Origin: CAYNFH01 sp964396385
GTDB taxonomy: Bacteria; Armatimonadota; Chthonomonadetes; Chthonomonadales; CAJBBX01
DNA length: 25,589 bases
Assembly: GCA_964396385.1 (NCBI GenBank)
Contig: CAYNFH010000078.1
Location: 1-25,589 of the forward strand
Direction of reading: 5' to 3'
Shown: piece by piece, positions 1 to 9,800 of the stretch
Numbering within the stretch: position 1 is the stretch's first letter
How the letters are laid out: the number at the start of each line of letters is the position of its first letter
Translations under genes and position numbers: made by a program
The notes under the pieces: generated by a model
The model's input: the letters and a program-made list of their open reading frames with translations, nothing else
What the model was told of the DNA's origin: nothing
Databases searched by the model: none

Positions 1-465
1 TTCGCAGTAGACGTCCTTGCCGGCCCGGATGGCGTCCATGGCGATCTTGACGTGCCAGTGGTCCGGCGTGCCAATCACCACCGCGTCGATGTCCGGGCGG
101 GCCAGCAGCTCCTGGTAGTGCTCGTACTTGGCGCAGTCCGGACCGAACATGGCCGCCGCCTCATTCAGATGCGTTTTGTCCACATCGCAGACGGCGATGC
201 ACTTCACGCCGCGGTGGTTGGCGATGCCCCTGGTATCGTTGCGTCCCTGCTGGAACCCGCCCTTGCTGCCGCCCAGCCCGATGCCACCAATCTGGATCTG
301 GTCGTTCGGCCCAATCTTGCGGGCGGAGCGGCGGACCTGCTCGTGGACCGCGGCGCGGGCCTCCGCCACGAACCAGTCTGGCAGCCCCGCCATGGCGCCC
401 AGCCCCATCAGCGAGGCCGTCAGGAACTTTCGGCGCGACTGATCTATCTCTTTACGGTCGTACAC
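1..465 (-). CDS. Gfo/Idh/MocA family oxidoreductase, Tat-exported, N-terminal part (cut by window edge)
   Basis: Reading the minus strand from a GTG at 465 gives 155 codons that run off the left edge with no stop. A GGAGG site (complement of 472-476) sits six bases before the GTG, which fixes the start. Residues 10-15 are SRRKFL, a near-canonical twin-arginine motif, followed by a hydrophobic stretch, so the enzyme is probably exported folded with its cofactor. A glycine-rich Rossmann loop GIGLGGSKGG lies at 61-70, CDVD at 93-96 ends the second strand and would contact the NAD(P) ribose, TPDHWH is at 133-138, and the window ends at GKDVYCE, one residue before the lysine of the family's usual EKP motif. 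Members of this family oxidise or reduce sugar or inositol derivatives with NAD(P); the substrate cannot be told here. It lies 93 bp downstream of the large regulator on the same strand. Confidence 0.93.
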   Translation of the reverse strand, partial: MYDRKEIDQSRRKFLTASLMGLGAMAGLPDWFVAEARAAVHEQVRRSARKIGPNDQIQIGGIGLGGSKGGFQQGRNDTRGIANHRGVKCIAVCDVDKTHLNEAAAMFGPDCAKYEHYQELLARPDIDAVVIGTPDHWHVKIAMDAIRAGKDVYCE

Positions 466-471
466 TTGGAA

Positions 472-476
472 CCTCC
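472..476 (-). promoter_or_regulatory. Ribosome binding site of the Gfo/Idh/MocA gene
   Basis: GGAGG on the minus strand, six bases before the GTG at 465. It supports a non-ATG start that places the Tat motif at the correct distance from the N-terminus. Confidence 0.75.
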
Positions 477-492
477 GTCTGAGGATTGGTCG

Positions 493-548
493 GATAACGA
501 TACAAGCGAGTCAAATCCGACCCACAGTTCCGTCCCATGTGCGTTATC
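493..548. promoter_or_regulatory. Inverted pair of GATAACG motifs before the oxidoreductase
   Basis: GATAACG at 493-499 on the plus strand and its exact complement CGTTATC at 542-548 face each other in the 93-bp gap between the regulator and the oxidoreductase gene. The core ATAACG also recurs three times in the intergenic region in front of the regulator. A shared operator is a plausible reading but is inference. The same 6-mer occurs sporadically in coding sequence elsewhere in the window. Confidence 0.3.
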
Positions 549-558
549 TCCTCCCAAA

Positions 559-3500
559 CTACGAACTATAGTCTGAGCTCCGCCCCGCGTCTCGCGTCAC
601 TGGGAAGGCAAAGTGGAAAGCTTCCGAAGGCGTCATGACAGCTCCTTCCTTCCATGTGCCTTCGAACAGAGTACCCAGCGCCTCGCGGGCCTTGGCGCGC
701 CAAACTCCTACGCGGGACTGACTGGCCTGCGAGATGACCCAGCCATTTACTGCCATCTGGTGGTCCGAGTACCCCAACAGGCAGGCCGCCTTTTCCCATT
801 GCCGCTGCGCGCACGCGATCTGCGCGAGCTTCTGCATACAGATAACCACGCTCTGCCTCTCGCCGAGCTCCTGGAAGAGCCGGGCGGCAGAGGCGAGATA
901 AGCATGAGCGGCGCCGTACGCGTTCCGCAGCAATGAGAGATCGGCCATGCGGTAACGGCACCAGGCCTGCTGAGGACGGTCGCCATACTCGATGGTGATC
1001 TCTAGCGCCTGCTCAAGCCAGCGGCAGGCCGCGTCGTAGTCGCCTTGATGAGCGGCGGCTGTGCCCAACTCATTCAGAATAACGGCCTGCCGCGGGCGAT
1101 ATCCAACCGCCTCCGCAGTTCGATGCAATTGCAGGCTTTCCTCCAGGTAACGCCGGGCCGCGGAATACTCCTCCGCATCGAATGCGTATTGGGCAAGCTG
1201 CTGAAGAGATGCGCTGATGATCCGGGGGTCAACGAGTTGCCTCCCGAGACAGAGGTTTTGCTCAATGAGGCGGATCGCCTTTGTCCGGTCGCCGTGGCGA
1301 TGGACGAGGATTGCTTTGCGCATCGCTGCCTCTGCGGCCCAGTACAGGTCGCCTGCCTGCGAATAGAGCTTCCACGCCTCTTCATACAGCCCTATCGCCC
1401 GCTCAGACGCCCCGCGGTAGTCTTGCTCCAGCGCAAGATCCATTAGAATCCTCGCCCGTCCGCTGCCATCACCTCGCGAGTCCGCCAGAGCGATGCCCAT
1501 CTCCCGGAGCCGGTGCACGGTGGATGCCTCCTCGCCCAGATAGCTCGCCCACATCGCCGCCCACCGGTACACGTCAGGGTCAAATGACGCCGCCACGCTA
1601 CCCCCCTCCATTAATGAGCGAATCCAGCTTCGCATCTCCGGTGAGAACCCACCCAAAATGCCGACGTGAAAGGCCACCCATAGCCGCTGAGCAATGCCTG
1701 GTTCCTCGTTCCGCCAGCAACGGATCGCCGCCAGCACGTTGTTTCTTTCCAGGGCCAGCCCTTCCAGCCGATCCGCACGGAACCAGTCCTGCTCGATGTC
1801 GGCCTTGACCTGCTGCGCAAGCTCAAGGTAGTAAGTCGCATGCCGTCTGGCCGTCTGCTCTCGATCTCCCGGCATGCTGCGTTCCAGTGCATACTGCCGA
1901 ACGGTCTCCAGCAGCCGGTAACGCTCGCGCCGGCCGTGCCGCGGTTCGTAGACTACCAGGCTCATGTCTACTAGGCTGCAGAGCAGGGGGAGAACGTCGC
2001 GGATTTCGATCTTCGATTTTCGATTTTCGATCTGGCCGGCGGCGTCCGAGCTGTCCAATCGCGCGCTTGTAGCGTCCGGCGCATCGGGGATGCAGTCCGA
2101 GCAGATGGATTCGGCGGCCTCAAGCGTCCACCCGCCGGAGAAGATGGCGAGGCGGCGGAGCAGGCGCTGCTGTTCGTCACTCAGCAGGTTGTAGCTCCAG
2201 TCAAGCGTCGCTCGGAGCGTTTCGTGTCGCCGGTTCGTTCGACTTCCGCCGGCAAGCAGGCTCAGGCAGCCATCCAGACGGGACGCGATATCCTCCGGGG
2301 AGAGCGCGCTCAGCCGCGCCGCGGCCAGCTCCAGAGCAAGAGGAATCCCTTCCAGCCTCCTGCAGATCTCGTCGACCGCATCATGATGGGCGGCAAGCTC
2401 GAAGGCGGGCTGCGCCTGGAGCGCTCGCTCCTGGAAGAGCTCGATTGCCGCGTTCTCTGCGAGAGAGGAAACACGCAAGGGGCGCTCTCCGGGCAGTCCC
2501 AGCGGTCTGCGGCTGGTCGCCAGCGCTCGCAGCCGGGGACACTCCTGCAGCAAGACCTCCGACAATCGGGCGCACGCGGGCGCAACCTGCTCGCAGTTAT
2601 CCAGAACCAGCAGTAGCTCCCGGGATCGAAGGAAGCTCAGAAGGGCATCCAGCGGCTCTCTCTGCAATTCATCCCGCAGGCCCAGGGCGTTAGCGACTGC
2701 CTGGAGCACCAGCTCCCCCGTCTCGAGCGGCGCCAGGTCGACAAACCAGGCGCCCTCCTCGAACTCGTCAGCCGCCCGGTCCGCGGCGCATATAGCCAGG
2801 CGCGTCTTGCCTACGCCTCCCGTTCCGACGAGCGTAACAAGGCGCGACTCCGCGAGGACGGCGAGGACTTGCAGCGTATCCTCCTCTCTCCCCACAAGCC
2901 GGGTGAGCGGGTAGGGCAGCCGGCGCGGAGCGGGCACGGCCTCCGTGCGCGGCGCTCGCGAAGGCTGCGCGGCGGCCTGGCGGCCCTGCTCCCGGATTCG
3001 GCTGAACAGCGCGGCGGTCTCCTGGGACGGCTCTACGCCAAGCTCCTCCCGCAGCAGTGCCCGGAGCTCCCGGTACGCCTGGATGGCGCCCGCATAGTCC
3101 TTCGCACCCGCCAGCGCCTCCATCAGCGCACGCCATGCTCCCTCGCGGAGCGGATCCAGATCGATAGCCCGCCGCAGGAAGCGCGCGGCGCGAGCCGGAT
3201 CTCTTTCGCCCACCTTGGCCAGCCGCTCGAGTGCTGCCACACAGGCTAGAGCCCGCCTCTCGCGCTCGGGCACAATCCAGGCTTCCGGACAGCCCGCCAG
3301 CAGCGGTCCCTGATAGAGCGCCACGGCAGCCTCCAGGGACCTGGCGTCCCCGGCCTCCACGGCACGGTCGAATTCGAGCGCATCCACGTCTTCGTCCGCT
3401 ACCGTTAGCGTCAGCGTGTGCCGAGTGAGGGACTGAAGTCGCCACGCTTCCGCGCCCAGTGCGCGGCGCAGGAAAGTGAGGCTCAGCCGCAGGTTGGCCA

Positions 3501-3708
3501 GCGCCTGGCTCTCCGTGCTCTCCGGCCAGACTGTCCCGGCCAGCCATGAACGCTCCACAGGACGGTTCGCGTGCAGCGCCAGCAGCGCGAGGAGCCACTG
3601 GCCCTGCCGCGTATGCCAGCGGGGGATAACCTCGCCGTGCAGACGCAGCTCAAATGGGCCAAAGAGCGTGAGCTGGAACGCGGGCGGCGCTGCGCTGCTT
3701 GAAGACAC
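559..3708 (-). CDS. SARP/BTAD - NB-ARC ATPase - TPR transcriptional regulator
   Basis: A 1049-residue regulator of AfsR-like layout. Residues about 10-100 form a winged-helix OmpR/SARP-type DNA-binding domain (LTLFGPFELRLHG, then VWPESTESQALANLRLSLTFLRRAL). Residues about 105-245 form the bacterial transcriptional activation (BTAD) helical repeat domain. Then comes an NB-ARC/STAND ATPase: Walker A GTGGVGKT at 295-302, Walker B LLLVLDNCE at 365-373, ATSRRPL at 397-403, GIPLALELAAARL at 454-466. The C-terminal third is a TPR-like helical array ending in a conserved-looking FEGTWKEG segment. Known relatives are signal-integrating NTPase switches that activate target promoters by binding direct repeats. 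Residues about 559-569 (QIENRKSKIEI) are encoded by a heptanucleotide array and look like an insertion in the linker after the STAND winged helix. It is divergent from the secreted-protein block starting at 3869, a likely but unproven target. Confidence 0.93.
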   Translation of the reverse strand: MSSSSAAPPAFQLTLFGPFELRLHGEVIPRWHTRQGQWLLALLALHANRPVERSWLAGTVWPESTESQALANLRLSLTFLRRALGAEAWRLQSLTRHTLTLTVADEDVDALEFDRAVEAGDARSLEAAVALYQGPLLAGCPEAWIVPERERRALACVAALERLAKVGERDPARAARFLRRAIDLDPLREGAWRALMEALAGAKDYAGAIQAYRELRALLREELGVEPSQETAALFSRIREQGRQAAAQPSRAPRTEAVPAPRRLPYPLTRLVGREEDTLQVLAVLAESRLVTLVGTGGVGKTRLAICAADRAADEFEEGAWFVDLAPLETGELVLQAVANALGLRDELQREPLDALLSFLRSRELLLVLDNCEQVAPACARLSEVLLQECPRLRALATSRRPLGLPGERPLRVSSLAENAAIELFQERALQAQPAFELAAHHDAVDEICRRLEGIPLALELAAARLSALSPEDIASRLDGCLSLLAGGSRTNRRHETLRATLDWSYNLLSDEQQRLLRRLAIFSGGWTLEAAESICSDCIPDAPDATSARLDSSDAAGQIENRKSKIEIRDVLPLLCSLVDMSLVVYEPRHGRRERYRLLETVRQYALERSMPGDREQTARRHATYYLELAQQVKADIEQDWFRADRLEGLALERNNVLAAIRCWRNEEPGIAQRLWVAFHVGILGGFSPEMRSWIRSLMEGGSVAASFDPDVYRWAAMWASYLGEEASTVHRLREMGIALADSRGDGSGRARILMDLALEQDYRGASERAIGLYEEAWKLYSQAGDLYWAAEAAMRKAILVHRHGDRTKAIRLIEQNLCLGRQLVDPRIISASLQQLAQYAFDAEEYSAARRYLEESLQLHRTAEAVGYRPRQAVILNELGTAAAHQGDYDAACRWLEQALEITIEYGDRPQQAWCRYRMADLSLLRNAYGAAHAYLASAARLFQELGERQSVVICMQKLAQIACAQRQWEKAACLLGYSDHQMAVNGWVISQASQSRVGVWRAKAREALGTLFEGTWKEGAVMTPSEAFHFAFPVTRDAGRSSDYSS
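2000..2034. repeat. Heptanucleotide tandem array (CGATYTT type), in frame in the regulator
   Basis: Plus-strand units CGATCTT (2007-2013), CGATTTT (2014-2020), CGATTTT (2021-2027) and CGATCTG (2028-2034), with a degenerate fifth unit CGGATTT at 2000-2006. The period is exactly 7. On the coding (minus) strand it is read as the ENRKSKIE-like segment. AT-rich codons here contrast sharply with the GC-rich surroundings. It shares its consensus with the array at 24683-24710. Confidence 0.88.
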
Positions 3709-3868
3709 GGAGACTAACTCCAGTGCGAGAGAGTGGTTTCGTTATCTTCCCCTCTTATAACGCCATTCCTCCCTGGATTATAACGACGCGTATAGCACGC
3801 CTCCATCACACTGGCTCCGGTGCTCGCGCTGCCACACGGCGAACCGCGCGGGCCCGAGGAGAACTTGC
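3709..3868. promoter_or_regulatory. Divergent intergenic region with TTATAACG direct repeats
   Basis: This 160-bp region separates the regulator from the secreted-protein block and must hold both promoters. TTATAACG occurs at 3755-3762 and again at 3778-3785, 23 bp apart start to start; a third, inverted core (CGTTATC) lies at 3740-3746. Directly repeated heptamer-like sites about two helical turns apart are what SARP-type regulators are known to bind, so autoregulation and control of the block is a reasonable guess. TATAAC inside each repeat could also act as a -10 element. No clear -35 box was found. Confidence 0.4.
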
Positions 3869-6826
3869 ATGACCAAACTTCGCGCCGCAGCATTGCCCCG
3901 CCGCCTGCTTGCGCCACTCATACTCGCGCTCGCGTTCTTGTCGGCCGGCCGGGGCTGTCTCGCGGGAACGCCTCCCACGGTGCTCACATTTCTGAAGCCG
4001 GTAACCGCGGCCGGCATCAGCCTTCAGATGGACCACATCACCTACAAGTCCGGCGATGTCGGCACACCCATGACGGGCAGCGGCAGCCTACACCTCATCG
4101 TTCTGGGCTCCCCCGCCATAGACCTCAACGGAGTGCCCTTTGCCGGGGTCCTAGCGGACGGCTCCGGCGTGGTTCAGCCCACCAAGACCGGCTATACCTT
4201 CAACCAGGACCTGCCCTGGAGCGACGTGCTGGGCACCGGCACGGACATCACTTTCCAGAAGCCGGTGATCCTGGTGGATGTGGCCGGCAAGCAGTTGACC
4301 ATCACCGGGGCGGCAAAGGCGGATCTCCCCTTCCGCTCCGGGGACGGCAGCCGGGCTTCCGCGGCCATGGAAGGCCTCAAGCTAAGCCTGGACGCCGCCG
4401 GTCCCTGCTCGCTGGATGCGGACCTCCAGCTGAACGCTTTGAAGGATGACGGGCTGCCGCTGGCCGGCTTTACGGTGCGCATGACGAGCCCGCACATCAA
4501 GCTCCAGCGGCCTGCATCGCCTCTCTTCAATCTGTCCGCCAGGACGGTGTCGGTGGATACGCCCATCCCCAACCTCTTCAGCGGCAAGAACATCACCCTT
4601 ACCGGCACGGACTTCACCGCGGATGAGAACGGTCTGCCCTCCTTCGGAAACATCCATCTGGCTTCCGGACCACCATCTCCTGTGCGCCTCGCCAGCCTTC
4701 GCATGGTGAGCCTGGGCGGCGCCCCGCCTCCCGTTTACGAGCTCGGACGGCCGCTGAACTTTGGACTGGAGGTAACGGACTTCGCATGCAGCGGGGTGAC
4801 CCAGGGCAGGTTCAGAGACATGACCATCAAGGGCAACCTGCTGCTCCCTTCCGCCCTGACCGACGGACATGGCGGCCGGGCCAAGATAGAGGGAGTAACG
4901 GTCCAGCCGTTGGTCCCGAGCATCTCCGTCGACGGAGGTCCTCGGCCCTTTACCGCCCAGTGGGATCCCCTCGCCAATAAGCTTCTCTTTACCCTCACCG
5001 TCACCAGGTTCGACGTGGATATGCACGGTATCCACAACATCACCGCAACCCTGGAGTTGCCCAGCAAGGCGAACCAGATCCAGTCTCAGGATCACAGGAG
5101 CTTCACGCTGGGCGTGAAGGACTTTTCCGTCGACAGCACCGGCATATTCGGTGCCGCGGAGATCAAGGACGCGAACCTGGAGGTACTGGGCTTTCCCGTA
5201 AACCACGTCCACGGCGCCCTGTCGTTCAACCACGGTAGCCTGACGGCGGGCACTTTCGGAGCCTCTGTTCACGTCGCGGATGTTGGCGATCTCGACACGG
5301 TCGTGGGGATGTCGCGCACCGGCCTTTCGGTAGACGTCACCCCCAGCGCCGGCCTCCACTGGAGCCTCTTTGGCGCGGACCTGAACCTCGCCGCCGGATC
5401 CGTTCACGTGCAGGACACCGGCCAGTCCCAGCTCCTGTTGACCGGCACGCTCAAGTTCCCGAAACTGCCGGACATCCAGGACGTGGAGCTGGCGTTCAAG
5501 GACCTGGAGGTAGGAACGAACGGCACATTTGGCCCGCAGGAGCTGTCGCTCGTCCATCCGTGCGACATGGACCTGAAGGTGTTGAGCGTCCATGTCTCCA
5601 AGCTCACATATAACGCGGAAAGCAAGCACATCCTGCTGGATGGCAGCGTCAAGCTCCCGGACAGCCTGCCGCTTCAGGCGGAGGTGGGCTTCCAGGGACT
5701 TGACATCCAGCCGAGCCCCCTCAAGCTCACCATCAACGGGATGCACATCGAGGCGGGCGTCCTGGGAGTCGGCCACGTTGCCGCGGACATTGTGGACAAC
5801 GGTGACTGGCCGGAGCAGAACCTGCACCACGTGCTGGCAGGGGACGCAAAGCTCTCTATCGACGCCCTGGGATCCGGCATCGGCGCGAAGTTCCTGATCG
5901 CCGACCAGGGAGCATGGCTGGTGGCAGCCAACATTGATATCCCCGGCGGTATCCCCTTCCCTCCGCCCATCCCGCTCCAGATTGTGGGTTTTGGCGGCGG
6001 ACTGGGACACAACGTCGTCTTGAGCTCGACGGCCAATCCGGGGGACCTCCGGAGCTACCAGTTCAGCGACGGGAGCTGGCTGGCGCAGGCGCGCTGCTCC
6101 ATCTCCACCCCGGACCACACGCTTCTATGGGGGGACCTCATCCTCACCGTTGGGCTGCCGGAGTTCTCGCTGAACCTTCATGGCGATATGGCGCTCGCCA
6201 CGCGCCGGGACTCGAACCCGCACCCGGATTTCGCCTCGTTGGATCGCCACGCCACGGCGGACATCACCTGGGACGGCCCTCACAGGACCTTCCGGGCAGG
6301 TGGAAACCTCGACTACTACTTCCCCAGCCGGTCGCTGAACCTTTGCGAGGCCCACGGAGGTCTGGACCTTCTGGTTTCGCCGGTTGAGGGGCACCTGTTC
6401 GTCGGGTGGCCGATCAATGAGCGGCCGGTGCAGCTCAGACTGCTCGGCGGGGTCTTCAATGTAAAGGGCGGGATCGGACTCACGCTGTACGATCCCGCTC
6501 ACGAGACCTGGCTCAAAGGGGCCTTCGATGAGAGCCTGGACCTCGGGATCATCAAGGGAGACGTTGGCGCGAGCTTTGCCGTCATCTATGACTGGCCGAC
6601 GCACGACCTGGATGTCCAGGTTGAGGGCCACGCCTCCGGAGAGGTGGACTTCATCGTCGTGCATGCGGGCGCCTCCGCGGACCTGTACGGAGAGGTCGTC
6701 GGCTCGCCGTTCCCGCCAAAGTACGTAGCCGTTAAAGGCGAGTTCTCGGCCGAGATAGGCGTTGGCCCATTCAGCGCGAGTTTCGACACCGGCGAGAAGA
6801 CACTGTTTGAAGTGGGAAGCAAGTAG
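3869..6826 (+). CDS. Large secreted beta-repeat protein of unknown function
   Basis: 985 residues. The ATG at 3869 follows GAGGAGAA (3856-3863). An N-terminal signal peptide (basic MTKLRAAALPRR, then LLAPLILALAFL, cleavage probably near CLAG at about 30-33) directs export. The mature part is rich in alternating hydrophobic beta strands with a loosely repeated element: a strand ending in a 'GxLxLP' or 'GSVKLPDSL' turn, then a 'FxxLxV' strand, seen at least four times in the middle third. I recognise no catalytic motif. The overall look recalls extended beta-solenoid or AsmA/TamB-like lipid-groove proteins, but that is impression only. Its stop codon is part of the ribosome binding site of the next gene, so the two are co-translated. 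No GC-content anomaly is evident. Confidence 0.85.
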   Translation: MTKLRAAALPRRLLAPLILALAFLSAGRGCLAGTPPTVLTFLKPVTAAGISLQMDHITYKSGDVGTPMTGSGSLHLIVLGSPAIDLNGVPFAGVLADGSGVVQPTKTGYTFNQDLPWSDVLGTGTDITFQKPVILVDVAGKQLTITGAAKADLPFRSGDGSRASAAMEGLKLSLDAAGPCSLDADLQLNALKDDGLPLAGFTVRMTSPHIKLQRPASPLFNLSARTVSVDTPIPNLFSGKNITLTGTDFTADENGLPSFGNIHLASGPPSPVRLASLRMVSLGGAPPPVYELGRPLNFGLEVTDFACSGVTQGRFRDMTIKGNLLLPSALTDGHGGRAKIEGVTVQPLVPSISVDGGPRPFTAQWDPLANKLLFTLTVTRFDVDMHGIHNITATLELPSKANQIQSQDHRSFTLGVKDFSVDSTGIFGAAEIKDANLEVLGFPVNHVHGALSFNHGSLTAGTFGASVHVADVGDLDTVVGMSRTGLSVDVTPSAGLHWSLFGADLNLAAGSVHVQDTGQSQLLLTGTLKFPKLPDIQDVELAFKDLEVGTNGTFGPQELSLVHPCDMDLKVLSVHVSKLTYNAESKHILLDGSVKLPDSLPLQAEVGFQGLDIQPSPLKLTINGMHIEAGVLGVGHVAADIVDNGDWPEQNLHHVLAGDAKLSIDALGSGIGAKFLIADQGAWLVAANIDIPGGIPFPPPIPLQIVGFGGGLGHNVVLSSTANPGDLRSYQFSDGSWLAQARCSISTPDHTLLWGDLILTVGLPEFSLNLHGDMALATRRDSNPHPDFASLDRHATADITWDGPHRTFRAGGNLDYYFPSRSLNLCEAHGGLDLLVSPVEGHLFVGWPINERPVQLRLLGGVFNVKGGIGLTLYDPAHETWLKGAFDESLDLGIIKGDVGASFAVIYDWPTHDLDVQVEGHASGEVDFIVVHAGASADLYGEVVGSPFPPKYVAVKGEFSAEIGVGPFSASFDTGEKTLFEVGSK

Positions 6827-6837
6827 GAGATTGAGAT

Positions 6838-9800
6838 ATGTTACGGCACCTCTACAGATCCATAGTTTTGACAGCCCTGCTGGCCGGCGCCGCCTCTGGC
6901 CAGGGCGCCGGAGCGCCGGAACCCTACCTCTTCCGGGCGGCGACCGCAACCGTTGGCGGCAAGCCGGAGGTCCGCCTCCGATGGCAGGTGACCGAGGGCT
7001 GGATTCCGGACGGGCGCGGATTCAACGTCTATCGTGTGGAAGGCGGTCGCCGGATCGGCCCGCTCAATGGCGGCGCGCCGATCTCGGTCCATCCTGAGCT
7101 CGCCTCCCCGCCTCCGGCCGCGCGCAGGGTCCGGATAGGCGGAGCAGGCCCCGTATCCGCGGCCGGCTCGGCCCTGGACTTCCGTGCGACCCTTGCGCTG
7201 GCCCGGCAATCGGTCCCCGGAGCCACGCAGAGAGAACTATTCCAGATGCTTCCACAGGGGCGGCCCGTGGCGAGCGCGTCTGCCGTCTTCGACGCCATGG
7301 CGGCAAAGATACGCGCCCTGCGCTCCATGCCCGGGCCCGCCCTGCCGCCCGCCGCCTTCCGCCAGCAGGTGCTGGAGGAGCCCGTCGTGCGGGACTACGT
7401 GCGCCGGATCCTGGGCGTCCGGGTGGGAGGAGCTGCCGGTCCCGCTGCGCGAATGCCCATGCGGTTGGCCGCCGGTAGCCGAGAGGCCCAGATCGCCTCC
7501 ATCCGCCGGGCGCGAACCACCCTCCTGGTGGGCGCGCTCACGCACGATGACCTCGGGCAGGCCCTGGGCCTGCGCTACACCGACAGCGCCGTTGTCCCCG
7601 GCGCCACGTACCACTACGTGCTCGCATTTGTGGACCCCGCGGGAAAGGAGAGCGAGGTCGCCCACACAGACCTGGTCGCGGGTCATGACGCCCAGCCCGT
7701 GGCCCCGGAGGGACTCAAGGCCACCCAACTCGACGCGGATACGGTCGCCCTCTACTGGAACCACCCAACGGTCCAGCAGCAGAACGATCTGCTCCTCCCC
7801 TCCTACCGCGTACTCCGCGTGGACCCGCACAGTCCCATGGGCACGCCCCTCAACGACAAACCGCTGCTCGACTCGGCGTTACATTCCGGCGCTCCCGGTT
7901 CCGGGGAGGTGCTGGAGCCCTACATCAAGTTTCGAGACGGCGCTGCTCCCGTGGGCGCGCTCACCTACCGTGTGACCATGGTGGACGCTTTCGGCCGTGA
8001 GAGCGCGCCCGCGAGCGTTGCGGTCACCGTTGCGGACTGGCATACTCCGGCCCCACCCGTCCATGTATATACGGCGCTGCCCGCAGGTGCGCCCGGGCCG
8101 GTGGTGGAATGGACGGCGGCGCCGAACCCGGACGCGCTCTACCGCATCTACCGGATCGACACGGAACAGGCACTGCGAGGAGCTGACCGGCCGCAGCTCA
8201 TCACCGCCGCGCCCACTCACGGTGATCCCGTCAAACGTCCCGTGGTTGGCAAGGGAGCAAGGGCAGAGCACGCGGACGTGGCGGATCTCTCCTTCACGGA
8301 CGCGGCGGCTCCGCCGGACCACTACTATCGCTACCTGGTAACGGCGGTCTACGCGCGCAACGGTCTGGACTCCTCCCCGACTATCTCTCCAGTTGTAGGC
8401 GTGCCCCTCGCCGCTCCGCCTGCTTCGCCCACCGGATTGACCTCGCGGTTTACCGCCGGGCCCAGCTCGCCGGTCGAGATACGCCCGGGCGAGACGTCTC
8501 TGCCGCACGTCGGCCTGTCGACAGGACGGGCAGGAGCCCTCCACCTCCAGGCGCGGACACGGCGTGTCGCCAGCATACAGCCTGCAGTGCCCGTCCACGC
8601 GGAAGCGGAGCCGCCTCGATTCGGCGGCCTCTTAACGCTGAGCTGGAACCACTCGTCCGAGCCGGGCCAGCCATTCACGTACCGCGTCTACCGTCAGTTG
8701 CAGGAGCTTCCCCATCCTGCGATCGTGTCGGCGCCCCTCGCGGTTGCCGGCATCCCCATCGTCTCCCTCAAGAACCGGGCGGTCAGCTCTGCTGCCGGTA
8801 TCCGTCCGGCAGCAGGCGGCCGGACGAGCGCGGCTCCCCCAGCAGCGCCCTCTGTTGCGCGCATCAGCTCCGCCGCCATGCGAACGGTGCTCAACGCGGC
8901 GGCCGCGACGCACAGCACAGGAAACGCAGTCACACTTGTCGGCGAGGTAAAGGACGCTACCACTATCGTCGACCACCTGCCGCCGGCGCAGAGCCTCCCC
9001 TACCGCTACTGGGTGGTGCCGGTGACCCGATGGGGTGTGGAGGGCAAGCCCGCCCAATTCGACGTGCGGATCGAGCCGACACTGGACCCCACCGCCCCGG
9101 GCCTCGTCTCCGCCGGCCCGGACCCGGACCACCGGGACCACATCCTTCTGACCATTCATGCCAACCTGCAGGATGAGGACGTGGTGAAGTACCACGTCTA
9201 CCGGTTCGAGGTGGCGCCCCTGTTCACGTACGCCCCGGATAGCTCCACTCACACCGCCGGGGGCGGGACCGGCAAGCTGCCCACGACCGCTGGGTCGCAG
9301 GAGGAGGCCGACGAGCAGCAGCAGCAGGCGGACGCCTGGGCCAAGAAGCACCCCCGCCGCGTCATCGCGGTCGAGTCGGCAATGGAGCTGCTGGCCAGAG
9401 AGAAGCTCGCCGGCGACCTGTCTCCGGCCTCCAAAACGTTGGTCAGCCAGCTTCAGACCTTCTCCAACTACAAGGAGATCGTGATACCGGGGAAGCTCCC
9501 GGCAGTGGTGGATCACCCGGAGACGGCCGGCGAGACACAGATGGTTGACACGACCGTAGAGCCTCTGCACGACTACGCCTATCGGATTGTCGCGGAAAAC
9601 AGTCGTGGGCTGCTCTCACCGCCCTCCGATTACCTGGATGCCAGGCCCGACAAGATCTCCGCCGCGCCTCCGGACCTGAAGCTCTCCTCCGTCTCCTCGC
9701 GGTCCGCGCTGCTCGGCGTTTTTGCCGAGCACGGTCTTACCGTGCTGGAACGGGCCGTCGGCGGCGGTCCCTTCGTGACGCTGGAAGGTCCCTCCGCCTT

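Noticed and set aside
4382..6118. A 578-codon antisense open frame opposite the 985-aa protein
   Set aside because: The composition is a shadow of the sense gene; the sense frame has signal peptide, ribosome site and coupling to the next gene.
6206..6220. A tRNA T-arm-like sequence on the minus strand (CGGG-TTCGAGT-CCCG)
   Set aside because: No acceptor stem, D-arm or anticodon arm can be folded around it, and it is in frame within the 985-aa protein as RRDSNPHP. Chance or very old tRNA-derived sequence.
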